NCBI GenBank assembly: GCA_020832495.1
Contig: JAFIEP010000086.1
Coordinates: 1 to 64,000, forward strand
Length of the DNA: 64,000 bases
Source of the DNA: Acidimicrobiia bacterium
GTDB lineage: Bacteria; Actinomycetota; Acidimicrobiia; Acidimicrobiales; Acidimicrobilacustridaceae
Direction: 5' to 3'
The notes below the pieces were generated by a model, which saw nothing but the letters and a program-made list of their open reading frames with translations, was not told where the DNA came from and searched no databases. Below, piece after piece: positions 45,022 through 57,327 of this stretch. The position numbers and the translations under genes were made by a program. Each line of letters opens with the position of its first letter. The first letter of the stretch is position 1.

Positions 45022-45353
45022 CGTCGCTGACCGGGAAAAGCCTCGAGCAACGCCGAGCGCTGCTGGTCACCCAGGCCACGCATACGGCGGGTCTCGGCGA
45101 TCCCGATCTCCTCCATGGTCCGCCGCGCCTTGACCTTGCCGACACCGGGCAGCGACTCGAGCACGGCCACGACCTTCATCTTGCCCACGACATCGTCGCC
45201 CTCGGCCCGCTCGAACAACTCGTCGAGGGTGACCGAACCCATCTTCAGCAGGTTCTTCAGATCAGCGCGTTCTCGGCGAACACGACCGGCCTTCTCCAGC
45301 GCCGCTTGGCGCGCCTCCGGAGAGAGTTGGGGCGGCTTGGGTGCAGTCGACAT
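45018..45353 (-). CDS. mihF: Integration host factor, actinobacterial type (MihF)
   Basis: A 111-residue nucleoid protein with the actinobacterial IHF helix-two-turn-helix fold rather than the HU fold. [20 protein letters not shown] and [20 protein letters not shown] are followed by the DNA-binding [20 protein letters not shown] and [21 protein letters not shown] 45353 is chosen: TAGGGT lies 7 bases upstream. gmk follows with a TTGA overlap. Confidence 0.95.
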   Translation of the reverse strand: MSTAPKPPQLSPEARQAALEKAGRVRRERADLKNLLKMGSVTLDELFERAEGDDVVGKMKVVAVLESLPGVGKVKARRTMEEIGIAETRRMRGLGDQQRSALLEAFPGQRR

Positions 45354-45360
45354 GGCGCGC

Positions 45361-45366
45361 ACCCTA
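45361..45366 (-). promoter_or_regulatory. TAGGGT -10 box, 7 bases before mihF
   Basis: TANNNT hexamer in the 108-base gap upstream of mihF. It suggests a leaderless mihF-gmk transcript. Confidence 0.45.
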
Positions 45367-45461
45367 TCCCAACCAGCGGGCGGGCAACGAGGCTACGGGG
45401 TCGCTCGGGAACCCGGCGGGCCCGCGCTCGGACCGTGGGCGACGCCCGCGGATACCCATAC

Positions 45462-45914
45462 TCACTGCACACACCATCGACGCCGGCGCAGTTCGTCGAG
45501 CAGCGAACCCGCATAGGTCGGGCTCACGGCGACGGGCAGCGGCCACAGGTCGAGAGACGTCCTCGCCCACATGGTCTTGTCCGTGCGGAAGCAGTGGGTG
45601 TGGTACCGCCGATCGAGGTGGAATCGCCGCACCGAGAACACCTCCACGACCACGACCACCAACGTCGCCTCGTCGGCCACGACCACACACCAGGCCGAAC
45701 CCTTCCGACCGTGCACCACGACGCCAGGACAGGCGTGGCGGGTCATCGGTCCAACAGGCCCGAGAGCGCGGAACTCCTCGCCGAGGACCTGCCAACCCTT
45801 GGTCTCGACTCCTCTCGCAGCGTGCCACACGCGCCAGAGTCGAACGTGGTAGATCGCAGCGTACGCGGCGCAAGCGAGACACACCACGAGCAGCAGCCCC
45901 GACGCCATCGCCAC
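45462..45914 (-). CDS. Small membrane protein of unknown function
   Basis: A 150-residue protein with one N-terminal span (LLLVVCLACAAYAAIYHV) followed by a compact domain: GPMTRHACPGVVVHGRKG, SAWCVVVADEATLVVVVVEV, and RRFHLDRRYHTHCFRTDKTM. The domain has several Cys/His that could bind metal. I recognise no family. Start is GTG 45914 or ATG 45908; a TAGGTT box is 8 bases before the GTG. It sits between pyrF and mihF. Confidence 0.6.
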   Translation of the reverse strand: MAMASGLLLVVCLACAAYAAIYHVRLWRVWHAARGVETKGWQVLGEEFRALGPVGPMTRHACPGVVVHGRKGSAWCVVVADEATLVVVVVEVFSVRRFHLDRRYHTHCFRTDKTMWARTSLDLWPLPVAVSPTYAGSLLDELRRRRWCVQ

Positions 45915-45974
45915 GAGCAGCGAACCTAACCGACGCTGCCGACGGGGCGCGCCCGTGGCGCCACCTGTGCTCGG

Positions 45975-46724
45975 TCAGGCCACGCTGGCGGCGATGGCTG
46001 CGGCCGCGGCAGCGGGGTCGTCAGCTTGGGTGATGGGTCGACCGATGACCAGCAGGTCGGCGCCGGCCGCCACCGCCTCGGCCGGGGTGGCCACCCGCGC
46101 CTGGTCGTGGACGTTGGCCCCCGCAGGACGGATACCGGGCACCACGGTCTGCACCCGCGGTGCGATCTCCCGCACGTCTTTGAGGTCTGCGGCAGCGCAC
46201 ACCACCCCGGCGCAGCCGCACTCGACCGCCAGTGCCACCCGGCGGGGCAGCACGTGGGGCGGTGCCCCCGGGTCGCTGGTCAGCACGGTAACGGCCAACG
46301 CCGCCGGCTCCGGCAGACCGGCCTCCGAGGCGCCGTCGAGCAGCCCTTCCACACCGGCACGCAGCATGGGGGCGTCGTCACGGGCGTGCAGGGTGAGGTA
46401 GCGCGCCCCGAGCGCTCCCACCACGCGTGCCGCCCGCTCGACGGTGGTGGGGATGTCGAACATCTTCAGGTCGACGAACACGTCGAAGCCCATCTCCGCC
46501 AGGCTGCTGACCGCGTCGGGTCCCGCTGCGCTGTACAGCTCGAGGCCGACCTTCACGGTGGCGGCGTAGGGCTGCACTTGTCGGGCCAGGCGCAACGCCG
46601 AGACGAGGTCGTCCACGTCGAGGGGAACGACGAGCCGCTCCGCTCCCGGCACCCGACCGTCGTCGCCGGCAGGGTCGCGGGGGGCCGTCGAGCCCGCCGT
46701 TGCTGCTGTGGGTTCATCGCTCAT
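45975..46724 (-). CDS. pyrF: Orotidine 5'-phosphate decarboxylase, class 1
   Basis: A 249-residue TIM-barrel enzyme for the last step of UMP synthesis. LVVPLDVDDLVSALRLA, VKVGLELYSAAG, VFVDLKMFDIPTTVERA (catalytic Asp-Lys-x-x-Asp), LTLHARDD and PGIRPAGANVHDQARVATPA. This is the E. coli-like class, whereas mycobacteria use the longer second class. An acidic N-terminal extension of about 28 residues is extra. ATG 46724 overlaps pyrD by 11 bases. Confidence 0.95.
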   Translation of the reverse strand: MSDEPTAATAGSTAPRDPAGDDGRVPGAERLVVPLDVDDLVSALRLARQVQPYAATVKVGLELYSAAGPDAVSSLAEMGFDVFVDLKMFDIPTTVERAARVVGALGARYLTLHARDDAPMLRAGVEGLLDGASEAGLPEPAALAVTVLTSDPGAPPHVLPRRVALAVECGCAGVVCAAADLKDVREIAPRVQTVVPGIRPAGANVHDQARVATPAEAVAAGADLLVIGRPITQADDPAAAAAAIAASVA

Positions 46725-47742
46725 GGACCGCTCCGATCACTTCGTCGAGGGAGGTGACGCCGTGGTGGCGACACCAGTCGTGCAGTTCTCTGGCCACGAT
46801 GCCGCAGGCCCGTGGGTCGGCGAACGAGGCGGTGCCCACCTGCACTGCCGAGGCACCCACCAGCAGGAACGCGGCGGCGTGGGCGCCGCGGGCGATACCG
46901 CCGACGCCCACGACGGGCACGTCGGGTCGGGCCGCTGCCACCGTGTGCACGGCGCGCAGTGCCACCGGTCGGATGGCGGGACCGGAGAGGCCACCACCAC
47001 GCCCACCGAGGCGCACCTGCCAGCGTTCGGTGTCGACGTCGAGGCCCATGACCGTGTTGACGAGCGTCACCGCCTCGGCGCCCGCCTCGACCACGGCGTC
47101 GACCACAGGCAGGAGGTCACCACCGTTGGGGCTGAGCTTCGCCCAGCGGGGACGTCCGCACAGCGCAGTGGCCGCCACCGCCTCGGCGGCCGCCGTCGGT
47201 GAGTGGGAGAACATGCGCGAGCCGTCGTGCAGGTTGGGGCAGGAGACGTTGACCTCCACGGCCACCACCTCGGGCGGTGCCCCGGCGAGGGCCTCGGCAG
47301 CGGCGGCGAACTCGTCCACCGTCTGGCCCCACACCGACGCCACCACGGTGGCACCGGCGTCGAGCAGGCCCGGGAGCTCGTGCTCCAGCCACCGCGGCAC
47401 GCCGGGGCCCTGCAGGCCCACGCTGTTGAGCATGCCCGCCGGGGTCTCGTGCACCCTCGGCGCCGGGTTGCCGGCCCACGGCCCAGGGGCCAGCGACTTG
47501 GACACCACCGCCCCGAGACTCGACAGCTCGACGTAGCGCCCCAGCTCGACGCCGTGCCCGGCAGTGCCCGACGCCGTCATGACCGGCGAGGGCAACCGCA
47601 CCGAGCCCACGCGTGCGGCCAGGTCCACCCCGTCGCTGCACCCGTTGGGCGCCACCACCGGCTGGCGCAACCGGTCGAGCGATCGCCGGGCGCGATCGAG
47701 GAGCGGAGCTACCCGCCCCCCGTCGGGACGTGCGCCGGCCAT
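46714..47742 (-). CDS. pyrD: Dihydroorotate dehydrogenase, class 1 type
   Basis: A 342-residue FMN enzyme that oxidises dihydroorotate. The barrel starts at DLAARVGSVRLPSPVMTASG; ETPAGMLNSVGLQGPGV, EVNVSCPNLHDGS, AKLSPNGGDLLPVVDAV, TLVNTVMGLDVD, GGGLSGPAIRPVALR and VPVVGVGGIARGAHAAAFL follow. This fits class 1B, which normally needs the PyrK iron-sulfur/FAD subunit; no pyrK is in this operon. ATG 47742 lies 4 bases after the carB stop; about 50 extra residues precede the barrel. Confidence 0.92.
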   Translation of the reverse strand: MAGARPDGGRVAPLLDRARRSLDRLRQPVVAPNGCSDGVDLAARVGSVRLPSPVMTASGTAGHGVELGRYVELSSLGAVVSKSLAPGPWAGNPAPRVHETPAGMLNSVGLQGPGVPRWLEHELPGLLDAGATVVASVWGQTVDEFAAAAEALAGAPPEVVAVEVNVSCPNLHDGSRMFSHSPTAAAEAVAATALCGRPRWAKLSPNGGDLLPVVDAVVEAGAEAVTLVNTVMGLDVDTERWQVRLGGRGGGLSGPAIRPVALRAVHTVAAARPDVPVVGVGGIARGAHAAAFLLVGASAVQVGTASFADPRACGIVARELHDWCRHHGVTSLDEVIGAVHER

Positions 47743-47746
47743 CGAC

Positions 47747-51020
<3,274 letters not shown>

Positions 51021-51034
<14 letters not shown>

Positions 51035-52139
51035 GGGCGCTCCCTTCCATCAATTCGGCGAAGCGGTCGAACAAGTGGGCAGCGTCGTGCGGTCCCGGAC
51101 CTGCCTCGGGATGGTGCTGCACCCCGAAGGCACGCAGCCGCTCCGACGAGAGACCCTCGATGGTGCCGTCGTTGAGGTTCACGTGGGTGACCTCGACGCC
51201 CTCGAGCGAGCCCTGATCCACCACGAAGTTGTGGTTCTGGCTGGTGATCTCCACCGCGCCGGTGGTGAGGTCCCGCACCGGGTGGTTGCCTCCATGGTGC
51301 CCGAACGGCAGCTTGGTGGTCGCCCCGCCGAGCGCCGCCCCGAGGATCTGGTGGCCGAGGCAGATGCCGAACACCGGCACCTCGCCGAGCAGGTCTCGCA
51401 CGTTGTCGACGGCACCGCTCACCGCTGCGGGATCGCCGGGGCCGTTGGAGAGGAACACGCCGTCGGGCCGGCGGGCGAGCACGTCCGCGGCCGGCGTGGA
51501 GGCGGGCACCACCTCGACGGTGGCGATCCGACCGAGGTGGCGCAAGATGGTGCGCTTGATGCCGAAGTCGTAGGCCACCACCCGGTGGGGGCCGGTTCCC
51601 ACCGTGTAGGGCTCGGTGGTGGTCACGGTGGCCACCAGGTCGACCCCGTCGGTGCCGGGCTCTGCAGCGGCAGCAGCGCGCAGCGTGGCCTCGTCGGCCG
51701 TGCCGAACGCCCCGGGCATCGCCCCGGCGTCGCGGATGTGGCGGGTCAACCGGCGGGTGTCCACCCCGGCGATGCCGGCCAGACCGTGAGAGCGCAACCA
51801 CCCGTCGAGGTGGGCGTCACTGCGCCAGTTGGAATGGCGTCGGGCCAGGTCTCGCACCACCACGCCCCGGCAGTGAGGTGTGACCGCCTCGCCGTCGGCC
51901 TCGGTGACGCCGTAGTTGCCGATGTGGGGGTAGGTGAAGGTGATGATCTGCCCGGCGTAGGACGGGTCGGACAGGATCTCCTGGTACCCGGTGAGCGCCG
52001 TGTTGAACACCACCTCACCGCTCGACACGCCGTCGGGCACGTCGGCGCCGATGGCTTCTCCTTCGAACAACGTGCCGTCGGCCAGCACCAGCACAGCAGC
52101 GCGCACCGAGGGGCGGGGGGTCGGACCTGTAGTGGTCAT
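51021..52139 (-). CDS. carA: Carbamoyl-phosphate synthase small (glutaminase) subunit
   Basis: A 372-residue subunit that delivers ammonia to CarB. The N-terminal domain has [19 protein letters not shown] and [20 protein letters not shown]. The class I amidotransferase domain has [29 protein letters not shown] (nucleophile Cys) and [13 protein letters not shown] (His, Glu). ATG 52139 overlaps the pyrC stop as ATGA. Confidence 0.97.
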
Positions 52140-53443
52140 GGGCGGAGTTCTCCATCGACGAGGACGGGACGGCCGTCGACCAGGGTGTGGCGGACACGAC
52201 CGCGCACCTCCCGGCCGGCGTAGGGGATGTTGCGTGAGCGGCTCCGGCTCTTCGCCGGCTCGACCGTCCAGCGGGTCTGCGGATCGAACACGCACAGGTT
52301 GGCGGGGCGCCCCGCAGCGATCGGTCCGCCATGGCGGTCAGCCATCCGGCCGATCTCCGCCGGGCGGGACGACAGCAACTCCACCAGCCGCACCAGGGGC
52401 AGGTCGAGTTCGGTGAGCGCCAGGGCCAGGGCCGTCTCGAGCCCCAGCATGCCCGGGGGCGCCTGGTCGAAGGGCAGTTCCTTCGACTCCTGGGTGTGCG
52501 GGGCGTGGTCGGTGGCGATGACGTCGATGGTGCCGTCGGCCAGCCCGGCTCGCACCGCCGCCACGTCCTCGTCGGTGCGCAACGGCGGGTTCACCTTGAA
52601 CACCGGGTCGTAGGACGCACAGGCAGCGTGGGTGAGCGTGAAGTGGTGGGTGGTGGCCTCGGCGGTGACGGCCAGCCCTCGGGCCTTGGCCTCGCGCACC
52701 ATGGCCACCGAACGGGCGGTGGACAGGTGCTGGAAGTGCGCCGGGGCGCCGGTCCGCTCGGCCAGCAGCAGGTCGCGGGCCACCATGAGGTCCTCGGACT
52801 CCGCCGGTTGGCCGGGGATGCCCAGGCGGGCCGACCACTCGCCCTCGTGCATGTGTCCGCCGGCGGCCAGGGCGTCCACCTCGCAGTGCTGCGCCAAGGT
52901 GACACCCAACCCTCGGGCGTACTCGAAGGCCCGACGCATCAACCGGTCGTCCTGCACGCCGGTGCCGTCGTCGGTGAACATGCGCACGCCCAGGTCGGCC
53001 ATCTCGGCCAGGGGCGCCAGCCGCTCCCCGGCGCGTCCTTCGGTGATGGCACCGGTGGTGTAGACGTCGCACAACGCGGCGCGCCCCAACTCGAGTACCT
53101 CGCGCACCACGGCGGCGGAGTCGATGGGCGGCGTGGTGTTGGGCATGGCCACCACGGCGGTGTACCCACCGGTCACTGCACACCAGGCGCCGCTCTCGAT
53201 CGTCTCTGCTTCTTCCTTGCCGGGCTGGCGCAGGTGGGTGTGCAGGTCGACGAACCCGGGAGCGACCACGCAACCGGCGGCGTCGAGCACGGGGGCACCG
53301 TGCGGATCGATCTCGGCGGCCACCTCGGCGATACAGCCGTCGGCCGACACGGCCACGTCGGCCCGACGCTCACCGGTGCGGTCCACCACCAGACCACCGC
53401 GGATGACCACCGCGCCCCGTGTCGTCGTCTCAGTGTTCGTCAC
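52136..53443 (-). CDS. pyrC: Dihydroorotase, class I
   Basis: A 435-residue zinc amidohydrolase that closes the dihydroorotate ring. Metal motif [20 protein letters not shown], then [56 protein letters not shown] and [13 protein letters not shown] (catalytic Asp). GTG 53443 overlaps the pyrB stop as GTGA. The class I form is typical of Gram-positive pyr operons. Confidence 0.96.
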   Translation of the reverse strand: MTNTETTTRGAVVIRGGLVVDRTGERRADVAVSADGCIAEVAAEIDPHGAPVLDAAGCVVAPGFVDLHTHLRQPGKEEAETIESGAWCAVTGGYTAVVAMPNTTPPIDSAAVVREVLELGRAALCDVYTTGAITEGRAGERLAPLAEMADLGVRMFTDDGTGVQDDRLMRRAFEYARGLGVTLAQHCEVDALAAGGHMHEGEWSARLGIPGQPAESEDLMVARDLLLAERTGAPAHFQHLSTARSVAMVREAKARGLAVTAEATTHHFTLTHAACASYDPVFKVNPPLRTDEDVAAVRAGLADGTIDVIATDHAPHTQESKELPFDQAPPGMLGLETALALALTELDLPLVRLVELLSSRPAEIGRMADRHGGPIAAGRPANLCVFDPQTRWTVEPAKSRSRSRNIPYAGREVRGRVRHTLVDGRPVLVDGELRP

Positions 53444-54393
53444 TGCTGCGCTCCCTGCTGCTCGTCGGGTTCCGCCACGAGGTCGGTGCCGGCACCGAGC
53501 ATCGACCACAGCACCGCCATGCGGACGGCCACGCCGTTGCGCACCTGATCCACCACGGCGAGTTCGGCACGGTCCACCACGTCCCCGGCGATCTCCACCC
53601 CGCGGTTCATCGGGCCGGGGTGGAGCACCACGGCGCCGTCACGCAATCGGTCGGCGCGGGCATGATCCAGGCCGAAGCGGCGGCTGTACTCGCGCAGGCT
53701 GGGCACGAGGTGCTCGGTCATCCGCTCACGCTGCATGCGCAGCAGGTAGAGGACGTCGACGCTGTCGATCACCCCGTCGAGGTCCTCGGTGACCTTGACC
53801 GGCCACCCGTCGAGCGACGGGGGCAGCAGGGTGGCCGGCGCCACCAGGATCACCTCGGCACCGAGGGTGCTGAAGGCCACCACGTTCGATCGGGCCACCC
53901 GGGAGTGGGCGATGTCACCCACGATGGCCACCCGACGTCCGGCCAGGGACCCGAAGCGACCACGGAGCGTGTAGGCGTCGAGCAACGCCTGGGTGGGGTG
54001 CTCGTGCCAGCCGTCGCCAGCGTTCACCACGCTCACGTCGGTCCAGTCGGTGATGCGCTGGGGCACCCCGGCCGAGCCGTGGCGCACCACCATCGCGTCA
54101 ACGCCCATGGCGTCGATCGTCTCGATCGTGTCGCGCACAGACTCGCCCTTGCGCATCGACGACGACGCCACCGAGAACGTCATGGTGTCGGCACCGAGGC
54201 GCTTGGCTGCGGTCTCGAACGACAGCCGGGTACGGGTGGAGTCCTCGAAGAAGAGCGACACCACGGTGCGGCCGCGCAAGGCCGGCACCTTGGGGATGCG
54301 TCGGGCCGAGACCTCGGCGAAGGAGTCGCTGAGGCGGAACAACTCCTCGAAGTCGTCGGCATCGAGGTCGGCCACCGACAGCAGGTGCTTCAC
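53440..54393 (-). CDS. pyrB: Aspartate carbamoyltransferase catalytic subunit
   Basis: A 317-residue enzyme. Carbamoyl-phosphate loop LFFEDSTRTRLSFETAAKRL, SVASSSMRKGESVRDTIETI, VRHGSAG, NAGDGWHEHPTQALLDAYTL, VGDIAHSRVARSN, YLLRMQRERM and HPGPMNRGVEI. No pyrI regulatory subunit is present. GTG 54393 has GGAGGA about 6 bases upstream and lies 16 bases after pyrR. Confidence 0.97.
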   Translation of the reverse strand: MKHLLSVADLDADDFEELFRLSDSFAEVSARRIPKVPALRGRTVVSLFFEDSTRTRLSFETAAKRLGADTMTFSVASSSMRKGESVRDTIETIDAMGVDAMVVRHGSAGVPQRITDWTDVSVVNAGDGWHEHPTQALLDAYTLRGRFGSLAGRRVAIVGDIAHSRVARSNVVAFSTLGAEVILVAPATLLPPSLDGWPVKVTEDLDGVIDSVDVLYLLRMQRERMTEHLVPSLREYSRRFGLDHARADRLRDGAVVLHPGPMNRGVEIAGDVVDRAELAVVDQVRNGVAVRMAVLWSMLGAGTDLVAEPDEQQGAQQ

Positions 54394-54409
54394 CGCTCGT
54401 CCTCCCGTC

Positions 54410-54913
54410 TCACTTGACCATCTCCCCGAGATCCACGCCGTCCGGCCCGACGTTCACGACCTCGTCGCGACGGGTGGGCAGGTTCTTGCCCACGTAGTCG
54501 GGTCGGATGGGCAGCTCCCGGTGACCCCGGTCCACCATCACGGCCAACTGCACCGCCCGCGGGCGACCGAAGTCGGTGAGCGCATCGAGCGCGGCGCGGA
54601 TGGTGCGCCCGGTGAAGAGCACGTCATCGACCAGCACCACCGTCCGGCCGGTCAGGTCGTAGGGGATGTCGGTGGTGGCCTCGGGCAGTACCGGGCGCAA
54701 GCCGATGTCGTCGCGGTAGAAGGCCACGTCCAGGGTGCCCACCACCACCGACGCACCTTCCTCGATGCGCTCGAGGGCGTCGGCCAGGTTGCGGGCGAGG
54801 GGCACCCCGCCGGTCTGCAGCCCCACCAGGAGGACGTCGTCGATGCCGTGGTTGCGCTCGAGGATCTCATGGGCCATCCGCCACACCGCACGTTCGGTGT
54901 CGTCGGAGGTCAT
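54410..54913 (-). CDS. pyrR: Bifunctional pyr operon regulator / uracil phosphoribosyltransferase
   Basis: 167 residues from ATG 54913. It binds pyr leader RNA in response to [41 protein letters not shown] and the PRPP loop [20 protein letters not shown], then [21 protein letters not shown] frame reaching GTG 54979 runs through the terminator hairpin at 54933-54956 and is rejected as start. It is the first gene of the pyr operon and would act on the leader just upstream of itself. Confidence 0.95.
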   Translation of the reverse strand: MTSDDTERAVWRMAHEILERNHGIDDVLLVGLQTGGVPLARNLADALERIEEGASVVVGTLDVAFYRDDIGLRPVLPEATTDIPYDLTGRTVVLVDDVLFTGRTIRAALDALTDFGRPRAVQLAVMVDRGHRELPIRPDYVGKNLPTRRDEVVNVGPDGVDLGEMVK

Positions 54914-54932
54914 CACCCGTGTCCGGGCAACG

Positions 54933-54956
54933 AAAACGCCCCCGAAGGGGGGCGTC
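54933..54956 (-). terminator. Intrinsic terminator (attenuator) in the pyrR leader
   Basis: ACGCCCCC and GGGGGCGT pair over 8 bp with a CTTC loop, followed by TTT. It ends about 20 bases before the pyrR ATG, so it can stop transcription before the operon. It fits PyrR-controlled attenuation. Confidence 0.7.
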
Positions 54957-54998
54957 AGTCTCCGCTCGCGTTCAGCCACGCAGTGGTCCTTCCTGTCC

Positions 54999-55020
54999 GT
55001 GCGGGCCTCACCGGACCCAC
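54999..55020 (-). promoter_or_regulatory. PyrR-binding loop consensus in the pyr leader
   Basis: On the minus strand the segment contains GGTCCGGTGAGGCC, which matches the PyrR RNA consensus ARUCCNGNGAGGYU at all but its two end positions. It is flanked by GTG and CAC, which can close the stem. It sits 43 bases before the terminator. UMP-bound PyrR would favour termination. Confidence 0.65.
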
Positions 55021-55037
55021 TTCACGGTCAGATGCGA

Positions 55038-55067
55038 ACCGTAGCACCGCCCGGGCACCGGTGCGAA
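55038..55067 (-). promoter_or_regulatory. Candidate pyr operon promoter
   Basis: TTCGCA and TACGGT separated by 18 bases, between nusB and pyrR. Transcription would start near 55031 and give a leader of about 118 bases holding the PyrR loop and the attenuator. Confidence 0.5.
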
Positions 55068-55095
55068 CGTCGCCGACGTCGCCCGAGCGGTCGAC

Positions 55096-55509
55096 CTAGG
55101 GCTGCTCGTCGGGCCGCACGTCGCGGGCCACGGCGGCGAGGATGCCGTTCACGAAGCGGGGCGAGTCGTCGGTGGAGTAGGTCTTGGCCAACTCCACCGC
55201 CTCGTCGATCACCACCGCCGTCGGCACGTCGTCGCAGGCCAGCAACTCGAAGCTGGCCACCCGCAGCACGGCGCGGTCCAACCAGGCCATGCGCTCCACA
55301 CTCCACCCTCGCGCGTGACGGCCCAGGAGGGCATCGAGGTCGCCGAGGCGGTCGTCGACCCCTTCCACCAGCCGGATCGTGTAGTCGTCGGGAGCGATGG
55401 GCAACGCGGCAAGGGCCTCGCTGGCCGACACGGCGCGGGCGTCCGCCTCGTACAACAGGTGCACCGCCCGCTCCCTGGCGTCGGACCGGCCGGCGGTCAG
55501 CGGGTCCAT
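55096..55509 (-). CDS. nusB: Transcription antitermination factor NusB
   Basis: A 137-residue all-helical protein that with NusE binds boxA in rRNA leaders. SDARERAVHLLYEADARAV, WLDRAVLRVASFELLACDDV, PTAVVIDEAVELAKTYSTDD and SPRFVNGILAAVARDV are characteristic. ATG 55509 lies 39 bases after efp. The pyr promoter follows within 60 bases of its stop. Confidence 0.95.
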   Translation of the reverse strand: MDPLTAGRSDARERAVHLLYEADARAVSASEALAALPIAPDDYTIRLVEGVDDRLGDLDALLGRHARGWSVERMAWLDRAVLRVASFELLACDDVPTAVVIDEAVELAKTYSTDDSPRFVNGILAAVARDVRPDEQP

Positions 55510-55548
55510 GTGACCACGTGGCCCCGGCGGTCGGCCGTGGCGCCGCCC

Positions 55549-56112
55549 TCAAGCACGGGTGAGGTACTCGCCGCTGCGGGTGTCGACCTTGATGCGCTGG
55601 CCCACGTCGACGAACAACGGCACCTGCACCACGAGTCCTGTCTCGAGCGTGGCCGGCTTGCGGGCGCCCGACACCCGATCACCCTGGATCCCGGGCTCGG
55701 TCTCGGCCACCGTCAGCTCCACGGCAGGCGGAAGATCGACGCCGACGATGTCGTCGCCGTGCAGGTTCAGCACGGCGTTGGCGTTCTCCACGAGGTAGTC
55801 GGCCGCCACACCGAGCGTCTCGGGGGTCAACGTCGTCTGGTCGTAGGTGGTGTTGTCCATGAACACGTAGTCGCTACCGTCCCGGTAGAGGAACTGCATC
55901 TCGCGCTTGTCGATGATGGCCCGTTCCACCTTCTCGTCGGCACGGAAGGTGCGCTCCACCACGGCCCCGGTGCGGGTGTTCTTGAGCGTCGTGCGCACGA
56001 AGGCGCCTCCCTTGCCCGGCTTGACGTGTTGGAACTCGACGACGTCGAACAGGTTCGAGTCCAATTCGAGCGTCATGCCGTTCTTGAGGTCGTTGGTGCT
56101 GATGGTGGGCAT
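55549..56112 (-). CDS. efp: Elongation factor P
   Basis: A 187-residue factor that rescues ribosomes stalled at polyproline. Three beta-barrel domains. The loop HVKPGKGGAFVR places Lys34 at the tip, as in actinobacterial EF-P, where this Lys is believed to stay unmodified; no earP, epmA or ymfI-like gene is adjacent. VFMDNTTYDQTTL and KVDTRSGEYLTRA close the protein. ATG 56112 has GGAG 5 bases upstream. Several proteins in the window contain Pro-rich stretches. Confidence 0.97.
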   Translation of the reverse strand: MPTISTNDLKNGMTLELDSNLFDVVEFQHVKPGKGGAFVRTTLKNTRTGAVVERTFRADEKVERAIIDKREMQFLYRDGSDYVFMDNTTYDQTTLTPETLGVAADYLVENANAVLNLHGDDIVGVDLPPAVELTVAETEPGIQGDRVSGARKPATLETGLVVQVPLFVDVGQRIKVDTRSGEYLTRA

Positions 56113-56163
56113 GGGGGCTCCGGGGATCATCTCGGGAGGCCGCCGAGCGCGTCGGCTCGGGCC

Positions 56164-57327
56164 TCAGGGGTGGGGGACGCGGGGTGTGGACGTGAGCCGC
56201 CGACAGCCGTCGTCGGTGACGACGACGATGTCCTCGATGCGAACCCCGCCGTGCGGCGGCAGGTAGACCCCGGGCTCGACGGTCACCACGTAACCGGTGG
56301 CGAGCGTAGCATCGACCGTCCCGGCCACCCGCGGGGCCTCGTGGATGTCGAGACCCACGCCGTGACCGGTGGAGTGCACGAAGGCATCGGACCAACCGGC
56401 CTCGTCGATGACGGCGCGGCAGGCCTTGTCCACCTCGGCCACCGTGGCACCGGCGCGCACCGCGGCCACGCCGGCGGCCTGCGCTGCCTCGACCACCTCC
56501 CACATGCGCCGCTGCAGCGCGGTGGGCTCGCCCACCCAGAAGGTGCGGGTCATGTCGGAGTGGTAGCCGTCGACCATGGCGCCGAAGTCGCAGACCACCA
56601 GGTCGCCGTCGGTGATCCGCCGGTTCGACGGCCGAGCGTGCGGCTTGGCGCCGTTCGGGCCGGCGGCCACGATCGTCTCGAACGACAGATCCGCCGCACC
56701 CAGGCGGCGCATCTCGGTGTCGAGTTCGAGGCCGAACTCGGCCTCGGTGGGCTCGTCGAGTAGGCGCCCACGCACCCGGGTGAGCGCCACATCGGCAATG
56801 GCGCAGGCCAACTCGATCCGCTGCACTTCACCGGCGTCCTTCACCAGGCGCAGTTGCTCGACCAACTCGCCGGTGGGGACCAGTGACGCGTCGGGGAACC
56901 ACTCCGAGTCGAACGTCTGCACCCGGGCCCACGTGACGTCCCCGGCCTCGAGACCCACCCGGGCCGCACCGCCGGCGGCTGCGGCCACGGCCTCGCGCTG
57001 GCCGTCGGCGGTGGCAGGGATCTCGACGCGCACCTCGGCGCCACCCTGGGCGATCTCGTCGGCCGCCTGGGTGCGGTAACGGCCGTCGGAGACGAACAGC
57101 GCCTCGTCGCCACCCACCCACAACAACCCGGCCGAGCCGGTGAACCCACAGAGGTAGCGGATGTTGGTCAGCGACGTGACCAGGAGCCCGTCACACTCGG
57201 CCTCCGCCATGGCTTGGCGCAGGCGCGGGAGGCGCCCGGCGATGTCCATGGGGTCGAGGTCGCCCAGACGGGCGGTCAACTCGTCGACGGAGAGTTCGTG
57301 GTGGGACGGATCAGCGGCGATGGTCAT
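56164..57327 (-). CDS. pepQ: Xaa-Pro aminopeptidase (M24B family)
   Basis: A 387-residue pita-bread-fold dipeptidase/aminopeptidase. The creatinase-like N domain (RLPRLRQAMAEAECDGLLVT, IRYLCGFTGSAGLLWVG) is followed by the metal site: VVCDFGAMVDGYHSDMTRTF (two Asp), GHGVGLDIHEAP (His), VVTVEPGVYLP (Glu) and GVRIEDIVVV (Glu). ATG 57327 overlaps the aroQ stop by one base. The aroQ-pepQ-efp-nusB order is common in actinobacteria. Confidence 0.95.
   Translation of the reverse strand: MTIAADPSHHELSVDELTARLGDLDPMDIAGRLPRLRQAMAEAECDGLLVTSLTNIRYLCGFTGSAGLLWVGGDEALFVSDGRYRTQAADEIAQGGAEVRVEIPATADGQREAVAAAAGGAARVGLEAGDVTWARVQTFDSEWFPDASLVPTGELVEQLRLVKDAGEVQRIELACAIADVALTRVRGRLLDEPTEAEFGLELDTEMRRLGAADLSFETIVAAGPNGAKPHARPSNRRITDGDLVVCDFGAMVDGYHSDMTRTFWVGEPTALQRRMWEVVEAAQAAGVAAVRAGATVAEVDKACRAVIDEAGWSDAFVHSTGHGVGLDIHEAPRVAGTVDATLATGYVVTVEPGVYLPPHGGVRIEDIVVVTDDGCRRLTSTPRVPHP

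Noticed and set aside
54914-54979. PyrR N-terminal extension from GTG 54979
   Set aside because: It would translate through the terminator hairpin. The extra residues do not belong to the PyrR family, and the leader logic needs this part untranslated.
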